This document shows, piece by piece, positions 8,740-16,831 of a stretch of DNA of 64,000 bases. A program made the position numbers and the translations under genes. Origin of the DNA: Streptomyces cylindrosporus (GTDB taxonomy: Bacteria; Actinomycetota; Actinomycetes; Streptomycetales; Streptomycetaceae); contig NZ_JALDAY010000011.1 in the NCBI RefSeq assembly GCF_022698165.1, forward strand, positions 372,001 through 436,000, in the 5' to 3' direction. Within the stretch, counting starts at the first letter, position 1, and every line of letters starts with the position of its first letter. Below the pieces are notes generated by a model, which did no database searches, was not told where the DNA came from, and saw only the letters and a program-made list of their open reading frames with translations.

Positions 8740-9243
8740 ATGGTGGAGAAGGATGCGGCGATCCGTATCGTGGCGCAATTCGCCGACCATGTGCATTGGG
8801 TGCGGGAGTGGCCGGACAAGCCGACCTGGCGCGACCGACTCCGCCGTTGGGCGTCCCCCGAGTCCTACCTCTTCGACCCGTCTGCTACCCCGCCGAAACC
8901 CTGGGTCGACCGGCCCGCCGGCCGCTATGAACGGGAAGGTTGGCGTATCCGAGCGGCCTACTATAGATCCGACCTGGCTTTCCAAGTCGAGTACGTGGTG
9001 TGCGATGAATGCAAGATCGGCTGGGTGGAAGCGCCCTACTCCTATGAGGGGTATAAGCGCTGTGGCCTCGCCTCAGCCGCTCTCCGATCTCTGCGCCGTG
9101 CGTATCCAGGCGTCCAGTGGCACACGGCAGGTGGGCACTTCCGGGAGTCCAAGCCCTTCTGGGCTGCCGTCAGCGTGCACGTTCCTGGTGGATACATCCA
9201 GCGGGCACGGTGTCATCACGTGGAACCGTGGCGAGCGCGGTGA
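8740..9243 (+). CDS. GNAT-like acetyltransferase-fold protein
   Basis: The ATG at 8740 follows GGAG by 6 nt and gives 167 residues. The C-terminal third resembles a GNAT acetyl-CoA-binding region: YEGYKRCGLASAALRSLRRAYP corresponds to the Q/RxxGxG/A loop and following helix, then strand-turn segments (WHTAGGHFRESKPFWAAV). A CxxC (CDECK) lies just before it. The N-terminal half is poorly conserved. Acceptor substrate unknown; the call rests on motif resemblance only. Confidence 0.55.
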   Translation: MVEKDAAIRIVAQFADHVHWVREWPDKPTWRDRLRRWASPESYLFDPSATPPKPWVDRPAGRYEREGWRIRAAYYRSDLAFQVEYVVCDECKIGWVEAPYSYEGYKRCGLASAALRSLRRAYPGVQWHTAGGHFRESKPFWAAVSVHVPGGYIQRARCHHVEPWRAR

Positions 9244-9440
9244 CCTGCGTCGGCAAGCCGCGGCATCCACCGGGTCGATCTCCAGCCCGGTCCGGCGGAG
9301 GCACTCCGCGACACCGGCCAGGTCGAAGACCCCACCGACCGGGCGCACGCGCCCGTAGGCCGCAACTCCCGCATGTCCTACGGCAGATAGAGGGCATGCT
9401 GATTCGTACGTCCGCGTAGGTCCCGACTCAGCGAGGTCCC

Positions 9441-11051
9441 ATGACAGCCACGGTGCCAGACGGCAAGGTCTGCAGCCGGTGTGGAGCACGGTTAAGCCGC
9501 GCGAACTATGGGGTCATGTGCGGGCCTTGCGATCGCGCGATGCGGGAGACGCCTCCGCCGGCGGCATCCAAACCGACGCAGTGGCTGTACGAAGCCGAGG
9601 AACGGCACGCACCGCCAGACGGTTCGAACCTGCAGGGGGCGCTGCGGGCATACCGATACACGCACAAGCTGACGCAGCAGGACCTGGCCGACCTGCTCGG
9701 GTACGACCAGTCGTACGTGTCGCTGTTGGAGCGTGGGAAGCGGTCGATTCGGGACGTGGATGAACTGCGGCGGATTGCAGGCACCTTGGGGCTCCCCGAA
9801 GACGAGTTGGGTCTCCTTCCGGCGGCTATGTCCGGCCGTGACGAGCACGCGCTGCGTCCGGCGGGAGCCGACGCATCGCCCTACGAAGCCGTAGAGGATC
9901 AGCGTCGATGGCGGTTGGTGCGCCGCGAGTTGAACCGGCGTCGCAGTGAGCTCACTGCCGCCGCAGCCAGTCTCTATCCGGAGTTCGAGCGTGTGGGGAA
10001 CAGCCCAGCCCTGACGCGGCCAGGCTGGATGGCGCCCGCGCCGTTCGACCTCGCGGCCGTAGAGCTGTCGTGGCTCAACCAGGTGCCGTCACCGGCCCTG
10101 GTCGGTTCGGAGCCGGAAGCCGAAGGTGTCCGGCCTCTCTCCGCCCGCGGCGGCCGATACGACCGTTACTCGCAGGCCATCCGCGCCGTGGACAAGCCGT
10201 CGCTCTTCGAGAACCGGCCCAGTTTCCGCCTCATGGACACCGCGTGGGCTGACGCCGACGCTCGGATGGCTTTCGGGTACACGACCTACTTCGACATGGT
10301 CGACGTCTGCGAGGGCGTGGCCCATGAGCTGGCCGGCGCATGGCTCGCCGCGGGCAGCGATCCAGCGTGGTTGCAGTCACCACGCTGGGAGGATCTCCCC
10401 TTCCGGTCCCTCGTCGGGGACCCGTTCGACCTTGCCCGTCGGCCTCTGCTGCCCTCCATCGACACGCTGACCATCCGGCGCGATCGTGCGGGCGACGCCT
10501 CGTTCGTCCTGCACCACCGGTCGGCCGTGAACGTGGCGCTCGCCGGCGGGATCTACCACATCATGCCCGCCGGGGTGTTCCAACCGTCGTCCGTCATGCC
10601 CTGGGACCAGTCCAACGACTTCGACCTATGGCGGAACATGCTGCGTGAGTACGCAGAGGAGTTCCTCGGCATGCCGGAGGCCGACGGAAGCAGCGGTGAG
10701 CCGATCGACTACGACGGCACCGAGCCCTTCAAGTCGCTCAGCGAGGCTCGACGGGCGGGCAAGCTTCAGGCCTTCACGTTCGGGATCGGGCTCGATCCGC
10801 TGACGCTCGCCGGCGAGATCCTGGCCGTCGTCGTGATCGACGCCGACGTGTACGACCGCGTCTTCCACACCATGGTCAGCCAGAACACCGAGGGCGCCGT
10901 CGTTTCCGCGAGTGCCGCCGACGTCGCCGCGGGCATCCCGTTCACCGAGGCCAACGTGCGGCGGCTGCTCGACTCCGAGCCTCTGGCCCCGGCCGCCGCC
11001 GCATGCCTCGATCTGGCGTGGCAGCATCGGAAGCTGATACTCCCCGGCTGA
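9441..11051 (+). CDS. XRE-family regulator with N-terminal Zn ribbon and Nudix-like C-terminal region
   Basis: 536 residues. Residues ~10-33 hold two CxxC pairs (CSRCG...CGPC). A Cro/C1-type HTH lies at ~65-115 (LTQQDLADLLGYDQSYVSLLERGKR). The large C-terminal part (~155-536) contains GGIYHIMPAGVFQPS...LREYAEEFLGMPEA (~370-420), which resembles a Nudix box (REyaEElLG), though the canonical GX5EX7REUXEEXGU spacing is stretched. Nudix proteins are known partners of AICE regulation (Pif of pSAM2). It is followed 9 bp later by an epimerase gene with its own ribosome site, so the two form an operon. Confidence 0.8.
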   Translation: MTATVPDGKVCSRCGARLSRANYGVMCGPCDRAMRETPPPAASKPTQWLYEAEERHAPPDGSNLQGALRAYRYTHKLTQQDLADLLGYDQSYVSLLERGKRSIRDVDELRRIAGTLGLPEDELGLLPAAMSGRDEHALRPAGADASPYEAVEDQRRWRLVRRELNRRRSELTAAAASLYPEFERVGNSPALTRPGWMAPAPFDLAAVELSWLNQVPSPALVGSEPEAEGVRPLSARGGRYDRYSQAIRAVDKPSLFENRPSFRLMDTAWADADARMAFGYTTYFDMVDVCEGVAHELAGAWLAAGSDPAWLQSPRWEDLPFRSLVGDPFDLARRPLLPSIDTLTIRRDRAGDASFVLHHRSAVNVALAGGIYHIMPAGVFQPSSVMPWDQSNDFDLWRNMLREYAEEFLGMPEADGSSGEPIDYDGTEPFKSLSEARRAGKLQAFTFGIGLDPLTLAGEILAVVVIDADVYDRVFHTMVSQNTEGAVVSASAADVAAGIPFTEANVRRLLDSEPLAPAAAACLDLAWQHRKLILPG

Positions 11052-11060
11052 GGAGGACCC

Positions 11061-12008
11061 TTGCGCGTACTGGTGACGGGTGCGTACGGCTTCGTGGGCA
11101 ACGCGGTCGTACGACGGCTCGCCGACGCCGGCCACGACGTGGTCGCGATGACCCATCGTCCCGTCGGCGCATCACTGCCGACCGCTCCCGTCGTCGAAGC
11201 CGTGCACGCAGACCTGCTCCATCCCGAGCAGTTGCGCCAGGCCGTCCGAGGCATCGATGCCGTGTGCCACCTGGCGGCACTCACCCGCGTCCGCGAATCC
11301 TTCGAGCGGCCCGACGAGTACGAGGCCGTCAACTTGGGTGGCACGGAGGCGCTCGTGGAGGCGTGCCTGGCGGAGGGCGCCAGCGCAGGCCGGCCGCTCC
11401 GGATCGTGCAGGCCTCGACCGCGGCCGTCTACGGCGTACCTGAGCGACAGCCCATCGATGAACAGACCCCGCCGCGGCCGACGTCGCCGTATGGCCGGAC
11501 CAAGCTGGCCGCGGACGAGGCCTTGATCGGGCAAGCAGCCAGCGGGGCGGTCGGCGCCGTGGTCCTGCGGGCGTTCAACATCTCCGGCTCCGTCGCCGGC
11601 GTGGGGGACCCGGATCTCACCCGGATCATCCCGAAGGCCGTCGCGGTCGCGGCAGGGCAGGCACTGCACGTGGACATCAACGGCGACGGCTCTGCCGTAC
11701 GAGACTTCGTCCATGTCGACGACCTGGCCCGCGCCTACGTGCTGGGCCTCCAGGCCTGCGAGCCCGGGACGCACGCGGTCTACAACGTCGGCGCCACCGG
11801 GGCGAGCGTCAGCGACATCGTCGCCGTGACCGAGCGAGTCACTGGCCGGCCCATCTCCGTCGTACACCACCCACCCAAGGACGAGCCGCCAACGCTGTTG
11901 GCCGACACCGCGCTGGTCCGGCGAGAACTCGGCTGGAAGCCTGAGCGATCGTCGCTGGACGAGATCATCGCCGACGCTTGGACGGCCGTCAGCGCGCCGC
12001 GAAGCTGA
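11061..12008 (+). CDS. NAD-dependent epimerase/dehydratase (extended SDR)
   Basis: 315 residues from a TTG start placed 4 nt after GAGGAGG. The Rossmann motif GAYGFVG is at residues 7-13, and the catalytic YxxxK appears as SPYGRTK (~150). The conserved NISG and NVGATGASVSD segments place it with GalE-like nucleotide-sugar epimerases or reductases. Being in an operon with the XRE/Nudix-like regulator inside the element's control region is unusual, as a sugar-nucleotide enzyme has no obvious role in transfer. It may be cargo or may act on a signalling nucleotide. The family is secure, the substrate is not. Confidence 0.85.
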   Translation: MRVLVTGAYGFVGNAVVRRLADAGHDVVAMTHRPVGASLPTAPVVEAVHADLLHPEQLRQAVRGIDAVCHLAALTRVRESFERPDEYEAVNLGGTEALVEACLAEGASAGRPLRIVQASTAAVYGVPERQPIDEQTPPRPTSPYGRTKLAADEALIGQAASGAVGAVVLRAFNISGSVAGVGDPDLTRIIPKAVAVAAGQALHVDINGDGSAVRDFVHVDDLARAYVLGLQACEPGTHAVYNVGATGASVSDIVAVTERVTGRPISVVHHPPKDEPPTLLADTALVRRELGWKPERSSLDEIIADAWTAVSAPRS

Positions 12009-12014
12009 GGTCGA

Positions 12015-12428
12015 TCAACTGCTGGCCAGGCCGGCTCGAAGCGGCTGCGGCAGTTGCTCGCCCGCCGCGCGCCAGGCCGCCAGGGCGTCTCGCGCCTTGG
12101 CCGTGTCCACTGGAAGCCCTTCTGCGATCTCCTGGACGACTTCAGCCAGGCCATGAGCTGCGTCGACCAGCGGCGGGGCCCACGGCGGGGGCGTGATGAC
12201 GGGCGGGTACTGAGCGAAGACCGCCTTGCCCTGGTGGCCCAGGACCAGGCCCTCGGACCGCAGCACGCTGATGCCGTTCTTCACCACCGTGCTGGAGACG
12301 CCGAATTCCTTCATGAGCTCCGCCGCCGACGGCAGGGGCGCGCCGTTCGGGATCTTGCCGCTCTCGATGCGTCCCCGCAGGGTGTCGGCAAGCTGCAGGT
12401 ACGCCGGCTTGCCCCGGAACTCGGTCAT
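12015..12428 (-). CDS. GntR-family repressor (KorSA-like)
   Basis: 137 residues. Winged HTH at residues ~5-70 (KPAYLQLADTLRGRIESGKI...LPSAAELMKEFGVSSTVVKNGISVLRSEGLV), followed by a short helical C-terminal domain. The ATG at 12428 is preferred to the GTG at 12437, which overlaps its own ribosome site (GAAGG). Divergent from the transfer operon beginning at 12730. In pSAM2 the equivalent GntR protein KorSA represses its own gene and the activator gene; a perfect inverted copy of a 12-bp site lies in the divergent region here. Confidence 0.88.
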   Translation of the reverse strand: MTEFRGKPAYLQLADTLRGRIESGKIPNGAPLPSAAELMKEFGVSSTVVKNGISVLRSEGLVLGHQGKAVFAQYPPVITPPPWAPPLVDAAHGLAEVVQEIAEGLPVDTAKARDALAAWRAAGEQLPQPLRAGLASS

Positions 12429-12453
12429 GCACCACACCTTCGCCTAGGCCGTC

Positions 12454-12536
12454 GCACCTAGTGCATCACACTGCGGCCCAATCCCATCCCGACTCAATCT
12501 CGCGAGACCTGTTGCCAGACTTTGTGCACTAGGTGC
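12454..12536. promoter_or_regulatory. Probable GntR operator pair in the divergent promoter region
   Basis: GCACCTAGTGCA at 12454-12465 and its exact reverse complement TGCACTAGGTGC at 12525-12536 are 71 bp apart. The first lies 26 bp upstream of the repressor ATG, the second on the side of the transfer operon. Each is itself nearly palindromic. The arrangement fits autoregulation plus control of the operon from 12730. The rest of the 300-bp intergenic region shows no gene. Confidence 0.7.
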
Positions 12537-12729
12537 ACCATGATGGAAGTCGGGTGAGAACCCTGCGAGACAACGGCCGTATGACAGGCCGTCATTGGCC
12601 TTGTCCGCAGGACAAGTTCCAACCTGGTGAGACAGAACGGCCCCGGCAGATACGGGCTGAGACGTGTTGGCCCACGTCTCTTCCCCTGCCGAGGCCGATG
12701 CATCGATTCCCGGTTAGAGGAGTAGAACG

Positions 12730-13113
12730 ATGCTCGACGAGCGTACCGTCGCGTCGACGGTCGTATCCCGGCAGGAAGAGCCGGTTTCGTTTTCCCCGTC
12801 CCAGGCACTTCGGCGGCTTGCCGATTTCCTGGACGGCGTCCCCGGGCTTCCGGACGTGTACATCACGGTGTCCGACAACCAGCGCGTGGGACTGCAGATG
12901 ACCATGCACGGTGCCGAGCCGCAGGAGCGGTCGCTGGCCGTGGCGCGGGTGGCTCAGGCCCTGGGCGTCGAGACGCGGCTGCAGCCGTGTGCGGGTGGTC
13001 AGTTCGACTTCGAGGCGCGCGGCACGGCCTTCGGCCTGGCTATGCACGTCTACGCGCCGTACGTCGGCTCCCAGGCCGAATCCACCGCCCCGGGCGTCGA
13101 GGGGCATGCGTGA
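12730..13113 (+). CDS. AICE hypothetical protein, first gene of the transfer operon
   Basis: 127 residues; ATG preceded by GAGGAG at 9-nt spacing. The pattern ALRRLADFL...LPDVYITVSDNQRVGLQM...ALGVETRL...TAFGLAMHVYAPYV is shared with the 34877-35212 protein of element 2, which occupies a comparable position, so this is a conserved early-operon family. Its stop overlaps the next ATG. No enzymatic motif. Probably repressed through the site at 12525. Confidence 0.7.
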   Translation: MLDERTVASTVVSRQEEPVSFSPSQALRRLADFLDGVPGLPDVYITVSDNQRVGLQMTMHGAEPQERSLAVARVAQALGVETRLQPCAGGQFDFEARGTAFGLAMHVYAPYVGSQAESTAPGVEGHA

Positions 13114-13283
13114 TGGCCTCGGTTCCGTTCTACGACGCGCGCCCGGTGTGCGCGAAGTCGCCGTGCCCGCGTTGCCGTCGTCCCGTGTTCGTCTCGCGCT
13201 GCCACGCGGCGCGTGAGGAGTGCGGTCACTGCGGCTTCGCGTGGTCGCCGGCGTCCCGGACCGAGCGGGCGGGGGTGCGCTGA
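13113..13283 (+). CDS. Small zinc-ribbon protein (56 aa)
   Basis: It starts in a TGATG overlap with the preceding gene. Two CxxC knuckles (CPRCRR at ~15-20, CGHCGF at ~37-42) with Arg-rich flanks indicate a zinc ribbon, possibly nucleic-acid binding. The stop again overlaps the start of the WhiB gene, showing tight translational coupling. Confidence 0.7.
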   Translation: MASVPFYDARPVCAKSPCPRCRRPVFVSRCHAAREECGHCGFAWSPASRTERAGVR

Positions 13284-13600
13284 TGGGCACCTATCTGCGT
13301 GGCGTCCACGGCCGGCGGCGGCCGCATCTGCAGCTGGCCGCCTCGCCGGGGGACCGGCTCAGCCTGGACCTGCCCGACCTGGGCGGTGCGGCGTGCCTGG
13401 GTGAGGACCCGGAGGTGTTCTTCTCCGAGGCCGACACGAAGATGGCGTACGCGAAGTCGGTGTGCGAGCGGTGCCCGGTGCAAGTCGCCTGCCTGGCACG
13501 GGCGTTGGACCGGCGCGAGGAGCACGGGGTGTTCGGCGGTCTGACGGCCGGCGAGCGCCGTACTCTGCGCCGGCGGCAGCGGAGGGGAGCGGCAGCATGA
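13283..13600 (+). CDS. WhiB-family iron-sulfur transcription factor
   Basis: 105 residues. The four Fe-S cysteines are at 38, 61, 64 and 70 (ACLG...CERCPVQVAC), followed by the GVFGG turn (82-86) and a basic tail (RRTLRRRQRR), the standard WhiB-like order. The start overlaps the zinc-ribbon gene (TGATG) and the stop overlaps the next gene (ATGA). WhiB proteins bind a [4Fe-4S] cluster and regulate by contacting sigma factor. A copy inside a transfer operon may couple transfer to redox or developmental state of the host. Confidence 0.93.
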   Translation: MGTYLRGVHGRRRPHLQLAASPGDRLSLDLPDLGGAACLGEDPEVFFSEADTKMAYAKSVCERCPVQVACLARALDRREEHGVFGGLTAGERRTLRRRQRRGAAA

Positions 13601-13986
13601 ACGACTCCCACCTCCCCGTCCCGTCACAGGCCCGACAGCAGCCGTACGTGCTGACTGATGCGTTCGGCCGTACGTACCTGTCGTCGGCCCCGCTCCCGGC
13701 GGTGCTGCCTGGGCAGGCGCCCAACGCCCTGTCCCCGTCGTGTGGTTGCTCGCATGCTCCGGCCGCGCCTTCCCGGACGGCTGGCATGTCGCCCGGCGCC
13801 CTGATCGCGGGCGGTGCGGTCGCCGCCGTGGTCCTGGGCGCGGTCCTGGTGGCGCTGCTGCTGTCGGTCGCGGTCGTCGCGGCCTCGGTCGCCGTGGTGG
13901 CCGTCTCGCTCGCGGTATGCGCGATGGTGCTGCGGTCGATGACCCGTGACAGCGCGCGCTCGCGGCGCGGCCCGCGCGGCTTCTGA
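13597..13986 (+). CDS. Small membrane protein of the transfer operon
   Basis: 129 residues, starting in an ATGA overlap with whiB. The N-terminal ~65 residues are soluble and Pro-rich with a CGCSH motif. Two long hydrophobic stretches (GALIAGGAVAAVVLGAVLVALLL and SVAVVAASVAVVAVSLAV) make a membrane hairpin, and the tail is basic. Such small Spd-type membrane proteins accompany TraB in Streptomyces plasmids and assist intramycelial spread. Confidence 0.6.
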   Translation: MNDSHLPVPSQARQQPYVLTDAFGRTYLSSAPLPAVLPGQAPNALSPSCGCSHAPAAPSRTAGMSPGALIAGGAVAAVVLGAVLVALLLSVAVVAASVAVVAVSLAVCAMVLRSMTRDSARSRRGPRGF

Positions 13987-14102
13987 CCTCCCTTCTCCCC
14001 CTCAACTTCCCTTCTCCATCCGGCTGTCCGGTGCGTCCGGCCTGGCCCGGTGCTGCCTGAACGCGCCCGACAGCCACCCGATTCACGGAGGTTTCCCACC
14101 TC

Positions 14103-14399
14103 ATGTCCACCCCTACGCTTCCGCGCCGCCCGCGGCCCACGCTCGCCTCGGTGACCGCCGCCAACGTGCAGTTGCGGCGCCAGCTGGCCGCGCTGTGGCG
14201 CGACCACGACGAGCTCCTGGCCGCCGCCCGCACCGCCGTGAGCGCGTTCTACGACGGCGCGCCGCTGCCGCTGGCCGTCTTGATCGACACCCTCGACCGG
14301 CTGGGTGCCGCGCCGGAGTACGCCCCGCAGCTGACCGAGGCCGCGCTGGCCGCCGTGGACGGCCAGGCGCCGGCGCTGTCCGGGAGGCGGATCGCATGA
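14103..14399 (+). CDS. AICE hypothetical protein (98 aa)
   Basis: Short helical protein (VTAANVQLRRQLAALWRDHDELLAAARTAV) with a C-terminal leucine-rich helix (LAVLIDTLDRLGAAPEYAPQLTEAALAAV). GGAGG lies upstream, with a rather long spacing. The stop overlaps the next ATG. No recognised family; the coding call rests on operon position and codon bias. Confidence 0.6.
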   Translation: MSTPTLPRRPRPTLASVTAANVQLRRQLAALWRDHDELLAAARTAVSAFYDGAPLPLAVLIDTLDRLGAAPEYAPQLTEAALAAVDGQAPALSGRRIA

Positions 14400-14521
14400 G
14401 CTCCCGGACCCGTTGCCGCGCCTGCGGCTGGCACCCCGCCTACCGCAGCCAGCTCGCCGGCCGCCGCGCCGCCCGCGCCCACGTCTGCCACCCCAGGTAC
14501 GCCCGGAGGACCGTGCGATGA
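14396..14521 (+). CDS. Very small Cys/Arg-rich protein (41 aa)
   Basis: It overlaps both neighbours by 4 nt (ATGA at each end), which is the main evidence that it is translated. The sequence has a CRACGWHP motif, one further Cys, and about ten Arg, suggesting a mini zinc finger able to bind nucleic acid. Confidence 0.5.
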   Translation: MSSRTRCRACGWHPAYRSQLAGRRAARAHVCHPRYARRTVR

Positions 14522-15069
14522 CCGAGCCCACCACTGCCACCACCGCTGCCGATTCCCGGCTGCGCCGTCTGCTGCGGCTGGCCGTCGACTCCCGCAGGGC
14601 CGTCGAGCTGGAGTGGGAGCGCGAGAAGCGCGAGCGCATCGACGCCCAGCGCCGGACGGCTGCACGCGTCGCCGACGACGAGACCTACGCGGCTTTCCCC
14701 GACACGCTCGCCCAGGTAGTCGAGAGCGAGGCGTGGGTCGGCTACCCCGCGCTCTACGTCGACGGCTTCGAGGACCAGTGGGCGATCGCGCCGTGCGCGG
14801 TGACCTACCTGGACGAAGGTGTCTGGCTGCATCACACCTCCACGCCCGGGCCGGACGGTTACCCGGAGCATCGCTGGACGCTGATCGCGCCGTGCGTCTG
14901 CGGCGACTTCCGCGAGGTGCCGGTCGGTGATGACTACGTCCTGGCGCGCGAGTTGGAACACCTGGACGCGCACCGCGACGTCTGCTTCGGCCTGTGCACG
15001 CCCAGCGATCTGCCGCCGGCCGCGGCCCGGCTCGACGAACTGCTCCCCGGGCAGCAAGGGGCCGCGTGA
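14518..15069 (+). CDS. AICE hypothetical protein (183 aa)
   Basis: ATGA overlap with the preceding gene and TGATG overlap with the following one. The first ~60 residues are a charged helix (LEWEREKRERIDAQRRTAARVADDE). The middle and end contain paired Cys/His residues (CVCGD...HLDAHRDVCFGLC) that may bind metal. No recognised domain; conserved operon position supports reality. Confidence 0.6.
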   Translation: MTEPTTATTAADSRLRRLLRLAVDSRRAVELEWEREKRERIDAQRRTAARVADDETYAAFPDTLAQVVESEAWVGYPALYVDGFEDQWAIAPCAVTYLDEGVWLHHTSTPGPDGYPEHRWTLIAPCVCGDFREVPVGDDYVLARELEHLDAHRDVCFGLCTPSDLPPAAARLDELLPGQQGAA

Positions 15070-15281
15070 TGGACGCCTCGCCGCTGCCGACCAGCGTCAC
15101 CTTCCCGGAAGTGCCGGTCATCCGCCGCCGCGCCTACCTCGCCGTCTGCGTCGGCACCCCGGGCGTCCTGGGCTGTCGCTGGCACGTCTGGCACGCGAAC
15201 GGCACCTACGCCGGCTACTGCACCGACCCCGGCCTGATCGACCTGACGATCGCCACCTACGAGCGCCGCACCGGCCGATAG
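15069..15281 (+). CDS. Small hypothetical protein (70 aa)
   Basis: It starts in a TGATG overlap. A compact, mostly beta composition (RRRAYLAVCVGTPGVLGCRWHVWHANGTYAGYC) with three Cys. Coding status is supported by translational coupling; function unknown. Confidence 0.55.
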   Translation: MDASPLPTSVTFPEVPVIRRRAYLAVCVGTPGVLGCRWHVWHANGTYAGYCTDPGLIDLTIATYERRTGR

Positions 15282-15384
15282 CCGCCCGTACCGCCCGGCG
15301 CGGTCGAGCCCGCATCCCGCGCCGGGCGGGCCCCCAGCCCCACCAACTCCCCTGCCTCGACAGCCCTGTTGAAGGAGCTCTCTC

Positions 15385-15627
15385 GTGTCCGCCCCCATCC
15401 TGCTCGCCGCCCCGGCCGCAGCCCCCGCGGTGACCATCTCGGTCCTGCTCCTGCTGCTCCTGGTCGCCGGGATGCTCTGCCACCTCACCGAGCACCGCTG
15501 GTCGACGCTGGTCCTGGGCGTCCTGATCGGCCTGTACCTGACCGGCGACTTCGCCGACGGCGTCAAGGGCGCCGTGTCCCAGACCGTCATCGCCATCGCC
15601 TCCGGCCTCTCCGGCTCCCTGGGGTGA
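15385..15627 (+). CDS. Small two-helix membrane protein (80 aa)
   Basis: GTG start 8 nt after AAGGAG. A hydrophobic N-terminal segment (AVTISVLLLLLLVAGMLCHL) and a second (LVLGVLIGLYLTGDFADG) give a short membrane hairpin. It sits directly ahead of the DUF2637 protein and probably acts with it in the membrane transfer apparatus. Confidence 0.6.
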   Translation: MSAPILLAAPAAAPAVTISVLLLLLLVAGMLCHLTEHRWSTLVLGVLIGLYLTGDFADGVKGAVSQTVIAIASGLSGSLG

Positions 15628-15632
15628 GCGCG

Positions 15633-16436
15633 ATGACCACCGAAGCTCTTGCCGACCCCGCCGCGCCCGAAGTGCCGCGCCGCGACTGGCTGTTGTACGC
15701 CGGAATGGGCGCCGTCGGCCTCGCGGCCGCCGCATCGTCGTACGCCGCCCTGCAGGACCTGGCCGTGCGTACCGGCTGGTGGCCGTGGCTGTCCTGGCTG
15801 CTGCCGCTGACCACCGACGCCTACGCCATGACCGCCGTACGGGTCTGGCTGGGCCACTCCACCCGCAACGCCAAGGCCCGCGCCTGGGCCAAGGCCAACG
15901 CCATCGGCGCGATCGTCCTGTCGGTGGCCGGCAACGCCGTCGACCACGCCATCGCCTCCCACGTGATCGCCATGTCCTGGCCGCTGATCGTCGCGGTCTC
16001 CGCCATCCCGCCCGTCGTGCTGGGCCTGCTCGTGCACATGGCGCACCTGCGCACCCAGCCCCCTGCCGACACCCCTGCCACTACGCCCGTACAGCAGACC
16101 CTGCCGCCCGCCCCCACGGCACCCCCGCCGCCGAATCCCCCGGCGCCCCCTGCCGAGCCGAAGCGACGGCAGCCCCGCCGCCCGGCCGTGGGCACGACCA
16201 AGCGGCAGGCCCTGCCCCCGGGCAAGTCCGACGAGGAGCTGATCGCGGCAGCCCGCGAGCGCGCCGCCACCGGGCAGGAGCCGTCAGCCACCTGGCTGAT
16301 CAAGACGTACGGCATCGGCACCCGCCGCGCCGGACGCATCCGCGACGCCGCCCTCAACACCCCCGCGCCCGCCCCGGACGTAGTCGACACGCCCGCCGAG
16401 GAAGGCGAGTTGGCGCTCACCGGAGGCGAGGCGTGA
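15633..16436 (+). CDS. DUF2637-type membrane protein (Spd-like)
   Basis: 267 residues. Four membrane helices fill the first ~140 residues, with the DUF2637-like pattern WLLYAGMGAVGLAAAASSYAAL...WLLPLTTDAYAMTAVRVWLG. A Pro-rich linker (~145-185) follows, then a C-terminal HTH-like region (~190-240: EELIAAARERAATGQEPSATWLIKTYGIGTRRAGRIR). A membrane anchor joined to a DNA-binding tail fits a plasmid spread protein working with TraB. The stop overlaps the next gene. Confidence 0.75.
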   Translation: MTTEALADPAAPEVPRRDWLLYAGMGAVGLAAAASSYAALQDLAVRTGWWPWLSWLLPLTTDAYAMTAVRVWLGHSTRNAKARAWAKANAIGAIVLSVAGNAVDHAIASHVIAMSWPLIVAVSAIPPVVLGLLVHMAHLRTQPPADTPATTPVQQTLPPAPTAPPPPNPPAPPAEPKRRQPRRPAVGTTKRQALPPGKSDEELIAAARERAATGQEPSATWLIKTYGIGTRRAGRIRDAALNTPAPAPDVVDTPAEEGELALTGGEA

Positions 16437-16831
16437 TGGGCACCGCGTACGCCAAGTGCTTCGACCCCACCGGCATCCGGTACGGGATCCCGACCTACCC
16501 CTGGCGCATGGCCCCCGACGGCCTCGCCACCCGCCGCCAGCTGCGCGCGAAGGGCCTGCGCCCCGGCGGACAGCACGTGGCCGCCCAAGTCCTCGTCTAC
16601 ACCCGCCACGGCCACCCGCGCGTCGCCTACCTCTACCGCGTCGCTTCCGCCAAGCCCGTACGGCCGATGACCTCGCGCAAGTGGGGCGCCCTCGCGCTGG
16701 CGATGCTCGCCCGCCGCACCTGCCCGGTCTGCCACCTGACCTACAGCTACTGCATCCCCCGCTCACTCGGCATGTGCCTGCTGTGCGCCCACCCCAACAC
16801 CCCTGCCTCCGCCCCGGAGTTGACCCCGTGA
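16436..16831 (+). CDS. RRQ-motif AICE protein (131 aa)
   Basis: It has a clear paralogue in element 2 (35212-35595): both carry KCFDPTG(I/A)R(Y/H)GIPTYPWR, LATRRQLR, RPMTSRKWGALALAMLARRTCP and a C-terminal Cys cluster. The four-Cys end (CPVC...CIPRS...CLLC) should bind zinc. The family recurs in Streptomyces integrative elements but has no assigned function. It starts in a TGATG overlap and its stop overlaps the GTG of the GGDEF gene. Confidence 0.75.
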   Translation: MGTAYAKCFDPTGIRYGIPTYPWRMAPDGLATRRQLRAKGLRPGGQHVAAQVLVYTRHGHPRVAYLYRVASAKPVRPMTSRKWGALALAMLARRTCPVCHLTYSYCIPRSLGMCLLCAHPNTPASAPELTP

